A stretch of 64,000 nt of DNA from Veillonella intestinalis. Lineage in GTDB: Bacteria > Bacillota > Negativicutes > Veillonellales > Veillonellaceae. The stretch is taken from NCBI RefSeq assembly GCF_943193155.1, contig NZ_CALPDB010000001.1, positions 310,001-374,000 on the forward strand. The letters are read 5' to 3'. The notes below the pieces were generated by a model. That model was not told where the DNA came from, ran no database searches, and saw nothing but the letters and a program-made list of their open reading frames with translations. This document shows, piece by piece, positions 26,564-32,204 of the stretch. A program made the translations under genes and the position numbers. Numbering within the stretch: the stretch's first letter is position 1; the number at the start of each line of letters is the position of its first letter.

Positions 26564-26596
26564 GATCAGTGGCAGCTATGCGCTGGTCTTTTTTTT
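26564..26596 (+). terminator. Lysine-riboswitch expression-platform terminator
   Basis: GATCAGTG (26564-26571) pairs with CGCTGGTC (26581-26588), including G-U pairs, followed by eight T (26589-26596), 13 bp before the dapB start. Upstream CTTGAT/ATCAAG and GATAGCTC segments offer alternative pairing with the aptamer end. Confidence 0.88.
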
Positions 26597-26609
26597 AGGA
26601 GGAATGCAT

Positions 26610-27407
26610 ATGATTACGGTAATGGTATGTGGCGCCACCGGTAAAATGGGGCGTGAAGTAGTAAAGGCTGTTCATAATGATCCAGAGCTTACCTTTATTG
26701 GTGGTATTGATCCAAAGCAAGCTGGAGAAGATGCTGGCAAGGCTGCTGGCTTAGAAGAATTGGGACTTCCATTATATAAGGATCTTACATCTGCCTTGGC
26801 TGATAAAAAAACAGATGTAGTAGTAGATTTTACAAATCCTGCTATTATTTTTGAAAATGCCAAAACTGTGTTAGCAGCAGGTGTTCATATTGTAATTGGT
26901 ACTACTGGTCTTACGGCAGAGCAACGTGATGAATTAGCTGCTATTGGTAAAGCTAATAAGGCCAATTGTTTAGTGGCTCCTAATTTTTCACTAGGTGCTG
27001 TTATGATGATGAAAACAGCTGCCAATTTAGCGCCTTATTTTCCTAATGTAGAAATCATTGAATTACATCATAATCACAAATATGATGCACCCTCCGGTAC
27101 GGCTGTATTAACAGCTAAATTAATTAATGAAGCCAAACAGGCCGCTGGTGCTCAAGGGGCAGAAGACTTAACTAAAGAAAGTCTACCTGGTGCACGAGGC
27201 GCTAAAGTAGATGAAGTAACGATTCACAGTGTTCGTTTACCAGGTTATGTGGCTCATCAAGAGGTTTTATTTGGGGGTTATGATGAAACCTTAACCATTC
27301 GCCATGACTCACTTAGTCGCTTATCCTTTATGCCTGGCGTTATCTTAGCTTGTAAAAAGATTATGGATAAACCAGGTCTTACATATGGCTTAGAACATTA
27401 TTTATAA
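26610..27407 (+). CDS. dapB: 4-hydroxy-tetrahydrodipicolinate reductase
   Basis: A 265-residue NAD(P)H-dependent reductase of the lysine/diaminopimelate pathway. It carries VMVCGATGKMGREV, DFTNPAIIFENAKTVL, GTTGLTAEQ, NFSLGAVMMMK, and the catalytic signature ELHHNHKYDAPSGTA. ATG 26610 is preferred over ATG 26604 because GGAGG (26598-26602) lies seven bases before it and only one before the other. First gene under the L-box. Confidence 0.96.
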   Translation: MITVMVCGATGKMGREVVKAVHNDPELTFIGGIDPKQAGEDAGKAAGLEELGLPLYKDLTSALADKKTDVVVDFTNPAIIFENAKTVLAAGVHIVIGTTGLTAEQRDELAAIGKANKANCLVAPNFSLGAVMMMKTAANLAPYFPNVEIIELHHNHKYDAPSGTAVLTAKLINEAKQAAGAQGAEDLTKESLPGARGAKVDEVTIHSVRLPGYVAHQEVLFGGYDETLTIRHDSLSRLSFMPGVILACKKIMDKPGLTYGLEHYL

Positions 27408-27428
27408 TTTTTAGTGGGAGAGATACAC

Positions 27429-28460
27429 ATGAGAAAACCAAATGTTGCAATTTTAGGCGCTACAGGCGCTGTAGGTCAAGAGTTTATTAACCTATTTGAA
27501 GAACGTAATTTTCCATTTGCAGACTTAAAATTATTGGCATCCGCTCGTTCAGCTGGTACTGAATTAACTGTATGTGGTAAGTCATATATCGTTGAGGAAG
27601 CAACACCTGAATCTTTTGAAGGCATTGATATTGCTTTGTTTGCTGGTGGTTCTATCTCGAAGACTTTAGCACCAGAAGCGGTTAAACGAGGGGCTATTGT
27701 TATTGATAATTCCAGTACATTCCGCATGGATCCAGAAGTTCCATTAGTAGTGCCAGAAGTGAATCCAGAAGATATTGATACACATAAAGGTATTATTGCT
27801 AATCCAAATTGTTCTACAATTATTATGGCATTAGGTTTGAAACCGCTTCATGATTTATCACCAATTAAGCGAATTGTAGTCAGCACCTATCAAGCTGTTT
27901 CCGGTGCCGGTAAAGAGGGTATTGATGAATTAGATAATCAAGTAAAATCACATATGGCTGGCGAAGAAATGGTAGCTAATATTTTACCAAGTGGTTCATT
28001 ACCAAAACATTATCCTATTGCTTTTAATGTAATTCCACAAATTGATGTATTTATGGATAATGACTACACTAAAGAAGAAATGAAAATGGTACTAGAAACG
28101 CAAAAGATTTTGCATGATGATACAATTCAAGTAGTACCAACAACGATTCGTATTCCAGTATATCGTTCGCATTCTGAATCTGTGCTAGTAGAAACAGAAG
28201 CACCTGTTAGTGTAGCTGATTTTAAAGCTGCTTGTGATAACTTCCCAGGCTTGATTGTAAAAGATAATCCACAAGAACAAGAGTATCCAATGCCATTATA
28301 TACGTCTGGCAAAGATGATTGTGAAATAGGCCGTATTCGCAAAGATTTATATAATGACAAAGGTATGAATTTCTGGATTGTAGGGGATCAAATTCGTAAG
28401 GGTGCAGCACTTAATGCATTACAAATTGCGGAATACCTTGTAGAAAACCAATCTTTTTAA
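27429..28460 (+). CDS. asd: Aspartate-semialdehyde dehydrogenase
   Basis: A 343-residue enzyme producing aspartate semialdehyde for lysine, threonine and methionine. NADP-binding VAILGATGAVGQEF, the catalytic cysteine in NPNCSTIIMALGL near residue 130, and the substrate-binding RIPVYRSHSESV are visible. GGGAGAG lies before ATG 27429. It feeds both dapA in this operon and hom at 2.8 kb, so the L-box also touches threonine supply unless asd has another promoter. Confidence 0.96.
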   Translation: MRKPNVAILGATGAVGQEFINLFEERNFPFADLKLLASARSAGTELTVCGKSYIVEEATPESFEGIDIALFAGGSISKTLAPEAVKRGAIVIDNSSTFRMDPEVPLVVPEVNPEDIDTHKGIIANPNCSTIIMALGLKPLHDLSPIKRIVVSTYQAVSGAGKEGIDELDNQVKSHMAGEEMVANILPSGSLPKHYPIAFNVIPQIDVFMDNDYTKEEMKMVLETQKILHDDTIQVVPTTIRIPVYRSHSESVLVETEAPVSVADFKAACDNFPGLIVKDNPQEQEYPMPLYTSGKDDCEIGRIRKDLYNDKGMNFWIVGDQIRKGAALNALQIAEYLVENQSF

Positions 28461-28484
28461 ATGAAATTATTAGAGGAGGTTCTT

Positions 28485-29366
28485 ATGAAAACCTTAGGTC
28501 GTGTTTTAACTGCTATGATTACACCATTCCACGCAGATGGTTCAGTAGATTTTGAGGGCGCTGTAGTACTTGCTAAGCATTTATTAGCAAATGGCTCTGA
28601 TGGCCTTATTGTATGTGGTACTACTGGGGAAAGCCCAACTATCAGCAATGAGGATAAGTTAAAGCTCTTTAAGACTATTGCGCAAGAATGTGGTCATATT
28701 GGTGCAATCGTGGCCAATACAGGGTCTAATGATACTGCTAAAACAGTTGCTTTTACAAAGGAAGCTAGTAAAACTGGTGTTCATGCAGTAATGGGAGTCG
28801 TACCTTATTATAATAAACCAAATCAACAAGGGGTATTTTTACACTTCAAAGCTATGGCTGAAGCGACTGATTTACCAGTTATAGTTTATAATGTACCAGG
28901 GCGTACAGGTGGTAAAATTTTGCCAGCTACCTTAGCAAAACTTCGTGCTACTTGTGAAAATATAGCTGCTGTAAAAGAAGCAAGTGGTGATATTAATGTA
29001 GCTTCAGAAATTTATCATTTACTACCAGATGATTTTATGATTTATAGTGGTGATGATGGTTTGACCTTACCTATGTTAGCTGTAGGGGGCTGTGGTGTCA
29101 TTTCAGTAGCGGGTCATGTGGTTGGTAATGAAATGAATGAAATGATTCAAGCTTATGAAGCTGGCGATGTAGCAAAAGCTAAAGCTATACATCGGGAATT
29201 ATATCCTGTATTTAGTGCTATGTTTGTTACAACTAACCCAATTCCTGTTAAATATGCAGTCCGTCAAATGGGCTTGCCAGCAGGTCCATATCATTTACCA
29301 ATGTGTGAACCATCAGCTGAAGAAGTTGCTGTAGTGGACGCCGCTATTAAACCATATATGAAGTAA
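28485..29366 (+). CDS. dapA: 4-hydroxy-tetrahydrodipicolinate synthase
   Basis: A 293-residue TIM-barrel aldolase condensing pyruvate with aspartate semialdehyde. GRVLTAMITPFHADGSVD begins the protein; CGTTGESPT, the tyrosine in YNVPGRTGGK and the Schiff-base lysine in AAVKEASGD are in place. GAGGAGG is five bases before ATG 28485. The stop codon is the first TAA of a 9-bp tandem repeat. Confidence 0.96.
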   Translation: MKTLGRVLTAMITPFHADGSVDFEGAVVLAKHLLANGSDGLIVCGTTGESPTISNEDKLKLFKTIAQECGHIGAIVANTGSNDTAKTVAFTKEASKTGVHAVMGVVPYYNKPNQQGVFLHFKAMAEATDLPVIVYNVPGRTGGKILPATLAKLRATCENIAAVKEASGDINVASEIYHLLPDDFMIYSGDDGLTLPMLAVGGCGVISVAGHVVGNEMNEMIQAYEAGDVAKAKAIHRELYPVFSAMFVTTNPIPVKYAVRQMGLPAGPYHLPMCEPSAEEVAVVDAAIKPYMK

Positions 29367-29426
29367 GTATAGTAAATACAGTAAATATAGTAAGTATAGT
29401 AAATATAGTAAATATACTAAGTATAA
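29364..29426 (+). repeat. Seven tandem 9-bp units at the dapA stop
   Basis: Seven consecutive nonamers of consensus TAARTATAG, each beginning with TAA; the first supplies the dapA stop. Units vary at the fourth, seventh and ninth bases. No coding role; repeat number could vary by slippage without changing the protein. Confidence 0.9.
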
Positions 29427-29481
29427 AACGAACACCTGTTTAGTTGCTTGAAAATAGGGCAGCCAAACAGGTGTTCGTTTT
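29425..29481. terminator. Bidirectional terminator between dapA and lexA
   Basis: AAAACGAACACCTGTTT (29425-29441) pairs perfectly with AAACAGGTGTTCGTTTT (29465-29481), a 17-bp stem with T-rich flanks on both strands. It serves the convergent dapA and lexA. The stem contains the LexA-box-like CGAACACCTGTTTA (29429-29442). Confidence 0.92.
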
Positions 29482-29564
29482 TATGTTTCTTGTTATATAG
29501 TTTTATTTAAGCAAAAATAGTTAACATTTACTGGATAAGTTAGTCATATTTTGTAACTATATGG

Positions 29565-30248
29565 CTAAATATGATCGCGAATAAGTCCGATTACCTTACC
29601 TTCAATAACACAATTATCAGTATAAATTGGCTCAAAATCGCTATTTTCTGGTTGTAAACGAATACGATTACTTTCGCGATAGAACCGTTTAACAGTAGCT
29701 TCATCATCAATGCGAGCAACTACAATATCACCATTATTAGCAGTCGATTGATTGCGAACAATTAATAAATCCCCTTCGTATATACCAATATCACGCATAG
29801 ACTCACCACGAACACGAAGTAAGAAACATTCAGAGTTACCAATGAGTGTCATAGGTAATGGAATTTGAGCTTCTTGATTTTGATAAGCTGTTACGGGTAA
29901 ACCGGCTTGGACAGTCCCAATCAGTGGTACATTTTTCAATTTCATATCCATAAAATCAAAGGCATCAGAAGAGGTAACTTGACCATCTGTAGATGTGTTA
30001 ACTTCAGGAATAACTTTTGGCTTCATACCAACGACCGTAATAGAACGGTTTTTATTTACATCCCGTTTAATATAGCCAAAACGTTCTAATGTATTTAAGT
30101 GGCTTTGAACAGTAGAGGTGGAGCTTAGGCCCATATGATTGCAAATTTCACGTACACTAGGGCAACGATATTCTGTCTGTAGGGATTCAGTAATAAAATC
30201 TAGAATCTTTTGTTGTTTGGAGTTAATATCGGTAGCTGGACGTCTCAC
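29565..30248 (-). CDS. lexA: SOS repressor LexA
   Basis: A 227-residue repressor/self-cleaving peptidase. The N-terminal winged helix spans about residues 8-62 (CPSVREICNHMGLSSTSTVQ). The cleavage bond is A115-G116 in GTVQAGLPVT, the catalytic serine S150 in VRGESMRDIG and the lysine K187 in DDEATVKRF. GTG 30248 follows GAGAGG by eight to nine bases. Divergent from the yneA-like gene with LexA boxes between, so it is predicted to repress itself. Confidence 0.96.
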   Translation of the reverse strand: MRRPATDINSKQQKILDFITESLQTEYRCPSVREICNHMGLSSTSTVQSHLNTLERFGYIKRDVNKNRSITVVGMKPKVIPEVNTSTDGQVTSSDAFDFMDMKLKNVPLIGTVQAGLPVTAYQNQEAQIPLPMTLIGNSECFLLRVRGESMRDIGIYEGDLLIVRNQSTANNGDIVVARIDDEATVKRFYRESNRIRLQPENSDFEPIYTDNCVIEGKVIGLIRDHI

Positions 30249-30306
30249 TGTTAAAACCTCTCATTCTGTAGTAAAAAGTTGCAAATATATAAATAATCTC
30301 ATCATT

Positions 30307-30347
30307 ATTATAGAACGTAAGGTAAAGTTTTGTCAAATAATTGTTCG
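30307..30347 (-). promoter_or_regulatory. lexA promoter with overlapping LexA box
   Basis: On the minus strand, consensus TTGACA (30336-30331) and TATAAT (30312-30307) are 18 bp apart. CGAACAATTATTTG (30347-30334) overlaps the -35 and matches the Gram-positive CGAAC-N4-GTTCG box at 8 of 10 positions. Confidence 0.75.
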
Positions 30348-30355
30348 ATTAAGTA

Positions 30356-30385
30356 TTGACCGAACATTTATTCGTGTGGTATACT
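30356..30385 (+). promoter_or_regulatory. yneA-like gene promoter with embedded LexA box
   Basis: TTGACC (30356-30361), 18-bp spacer, TATACT (30380-30385). CGAACATTTATTCG (30361-30374) lies in the spacer and matches CGAAC-N4-GTTCG at 9 of 10 positions, ideal for repression. Confidence 0.8.
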
Positions 30386-30409
30386 AATTTCATAAACGAA
30401 CATACATAC

Positions 30410-30423
30410 CGTTGAAATGTTCG
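30410..30423. promoter_or_regulatory. Second, weaker LexA-like box
   Basis: CGTTGAAATGTTCG has a perfect right half (GTTCG) and a 3-of-5 match in its left half (CGTTG for CGAAC). It lies in the leader of the yneA-like gene. Confidence 0.5.
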
Positions 30424-30499
30424 TAAGTATTGCTCTTATTTTAGATAATAATACATGTATGTTAGGGGCCTGGGATTAGTTTATTAATGAGGTGATAGT

Positions 30500-30814
30500 A
30501 TGAAACGTGATTTTTTAATCGTTTTCAGCATGTTTTTAACATTAACAATGGGTTATTTTATTAATACACCGACTATTGAATTAGATACACAAAATGTTCG
30601 TACTGTAACTGTTAAAGCTGGCGATACTGTTTGGGGTATTGCGACTGAACACAGCAATAGCAACATCGATGTGCGTGAAATGGTTCATGTCGTAAAATCA
30701 CTGAATCAGTTGGATGAAAGAGCTAATTTAGAACCTGGTAGCCAAATTAAAGTGCCAACTATTAAAACACCAAATCATAAATTACCTGTTGATTATTTAG
30801 CACAGAATGAATAA
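30500..30814 (+). CDS. yneA: LysM-domain membrane protein, probable SOS cell-division inhibitor (YneA-like)
   Basis: A 104-residue protein with one N-terminal membrane segment (LIVFSMFLTLTMGYFI) and an extracytoplasmic LysM domain (about residues 34-86, VTVKAGDTVWGIATEHS to LEPGSQIKVP). Size, topology and divergent placement beside lexA are those of YneA, which delays division during the SOS response. LexA boxes at its promoter support this. YneA orthologues diverge strongly, so the name is by architecture and context. GAGGTGAT precedes ATG 30500. Confidence 0.8.
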   Translation: MKRDFLIVFSMFLTLTMGYFINTPTIELDTQNVRTVTVKAGDTVWGIATEHSNSNIDVREMVHVVKSLNQLDERANLEPGSQIKVPTIKTPNHKLPVDYLAQNE

Positions 30815-30874
30815 AGTAATAGATCCACTATGAGTTATTTTACTCTAGGGTTTATATAGACAATTGAATACAAT

Positions 30875-30913
30875 AAAACGGTGATACTTAGGCGGCTAGG
30901 TATCACCGTTTTT
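30875..30913. terminator. Bidirectional terminator between convergent genes
   Basis: AAAACGGTGATAC (30875-30887) pairs with GTATCACCGTTTT (30900-30912), followed by T. It separates the rightward yneA-like gene from the leftward recombinase gene and marks the point where the two gene blocks converge. Confidence 0.9.
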
Positions 30914-30951
30914 CTATTGTTACTATATAGTATTGATTCTATAGAAATATG

Positions 30952-31950
30952 TTAGCGTTTTCTACTACCAAATATAGTACTAATTGGGTTATCGACAAAT
31001 TTATTGGCTTCATTAATATATCTTCGTACCATATTGACACTATGATGGCGAGTTTGGCGCATAATATTACGTTCTTCTACACCATAAGTAGCTGCTGTTG
31101 TAGCAAAACCATGACGTAGGCTATGGGCTCCATACATAGCCGGGTCTAAACCAATAAGGGAAATATATTTTTTTACTATATCAGCAATACTTTTATCACT
31201 TAATGCATTCTTACGAATGTCCATTTTTTTCGTAAAACCTCTAAAAATTGGACCACTTTTAATACCAGTATACCGGAGCCATGCCTTAACGGCCCTTACA
31301 GCGCAAAATTCAGCGTTTTCTATATAAGGGATAGCTACAACGGCTCCTTGACCTTCTTGGTCGGCTTTTGAAGAGCGTATAAACACTTCTAAGCCTTGTG
31401 GAGAGAAGGTAAGGTCCTCTACAGTTAAAGCACTAATTTCACTTCGTCTAAAAGCACCCATAAAGCCGATTAATAGAATAGCTTTATCTCGTAGTAGTTG
31501 AATCTCTGGTAAGCCAAGAGAATCCATTTCTTGAAAAATATCTTCTAAATCTTCTAGTAGAATAGGAGTTTTACCTTGTTGATAGGTTCCTTTAGCACGA
31601 CGAATGCCACGCAAAGCCTGACTGACTAGCGAAGATTTACAAGGATTATCCGATATACCAGAAGCATTAAAGTTTTCAGAAATAGCACTAATGCGGCGAG
31701 ATATGGTATTAGCTTTGGCATGATCAGCTAAGTCATTAATATAGTTAACAATGGTTTCAGGGGTAGCCGGAAAAAATGAAACGTGCCGAGATTCACACCA
31801 ATATACAAAATCATCCCAATCTGACTCATACGCATCAACTGTATTTTCAGATTTAGATAAGAGAATGCTTTGTTTAGCTTTTTCAGAGAGTTTGCTGCTA
31901 GCCTTGAGGATTTCATTGTCTCGTAAGTAAAAATGCTTGTTAGCGCTCAT
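30952..31950 (-). CDS. Cre-like solo tyrosine recombinase
   Basis: A 332-residue tyrosine recombinase. The N-terminal core-binding domain covers about residues 30-120 (NTVDAYESDWDDFVYWC, TISRRISAISENF). The catalytic domain keeps all six active residues: R168 in GAFRRSE, K195 in SSKADQEG, H276 and R279 in HSLRHGF, H302 in TRHHSVNMVRR and nucleophile Y311. The long N-terminal region and the phrases LRGIRRAKG and MVRRYI resemble the Cre-like solo group more than XerC/XerD (about 300 residues). AAGGAG precedes ATG 31950. No phage, transposon or integron gene adjoins it. A palindromic candidate target site lies about 115 bp upstream. Confidence 0.9.
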   Translation of the reverse strand: MSANKHFYLRDNEILKASSKLSEKAKQSILLSKSENTVDAYESDWDDFVYWCESRHVSFFPATPETIVNYINDLADHAKANTISRRISAISENFNASGISDNPCKSSLVSQALRGIRRAKGTYQQGKTPILLEDLEDIFQEMDSLGLPEIQLLRDKAILLIGFMGAFRRSEISALTVEDLTFSPQGLEVFIRSSKADQEGQGAVVAIPYIENAEFCAVRAVKAWLRYTGIKSGPIFRGFTKKMDIRKNALSDKSIADIVKKYISLIGLDPAMYGAHSLRHGFATTAATYGVEERNIMRQTRHHSVNMVRRYINEANKFVDNPISTIFGSRKR

Positions 31951-32063
31951 AATAGGAAACTCCTTATAATACGATAAAATTCCAAGATAGTATAATAGTA
32001 TATAATAGTTGTAAAATACGAATAAACCTTGATATTGCTTAATTCATTGTAAAATAACCTAAA

Positions 32064-32100
32064 AATTACTTCCGATAATATATCGTTATCGGAAGTAATT
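32064..32100. other. Candidate dif/lox-like recombination site
   Basis: AATTACTTCCGATAA (32064-32078) and TTATCGGAAGTAATT (32086-32100) form a perfect 15-bp inverted repeat around TATATCG. It resembles a recombinase site more than a terminator because neither flank has a clear T-run. From memory, the left arm plus spacer matches the B. subtilis dif start (ACTTCC, then a TA-rich core), and the arms also recall loxP (ATAACTTCG). Upstream of the tyrosine recombinase gene and near the orientation switch. Confidence 0.6.
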
Positions 32101-32153
32101 ATATCATAAAGCTAAAAAGAGTTCAATAATAAGCTCTAAGCTATTACCTATAT

Positions 32154-32185
32154 AAATAGCCCTCGACATGTATCGAAGGCTATTT
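32154..32185. terminator. Hairpin after the FAD/Fe-S dehydrogenase gene
   Basis: AAATAGCC (32154-32161) pairs with GGCTATTT (32178-32185), with inner TCGA/TCGA pairing. It probably ends the leftward dehydrogenase transcript, although the T-rich tail is better on the plus strand. Confidence 0.65.
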
Positions 32186-32204
32186 TTTATGAATTGTTCA
32201 AATT

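Noticed and set aside
29364-29426. Possible CRISPR array
   Set aside because: Units are 9 bp and contiguous without spacers; no cas genes in the window.
30952-32100. Prophage or integrative element around the recombinase
   Set aside because: No phage, conjugation or transposase genes and no direct-repeat attachment sites seen; neighbours are housekeeping genes in normal order.
32064-32100. Simple intrinsic terminator explanation for the 15-bp palindrome
   Set aside because: Not fully excluded, but there is no clear T-run on either strand, a separate terminator-like hairpin already follows the dehydrogenase gene, and the arm sequence resembles recombinase sites.
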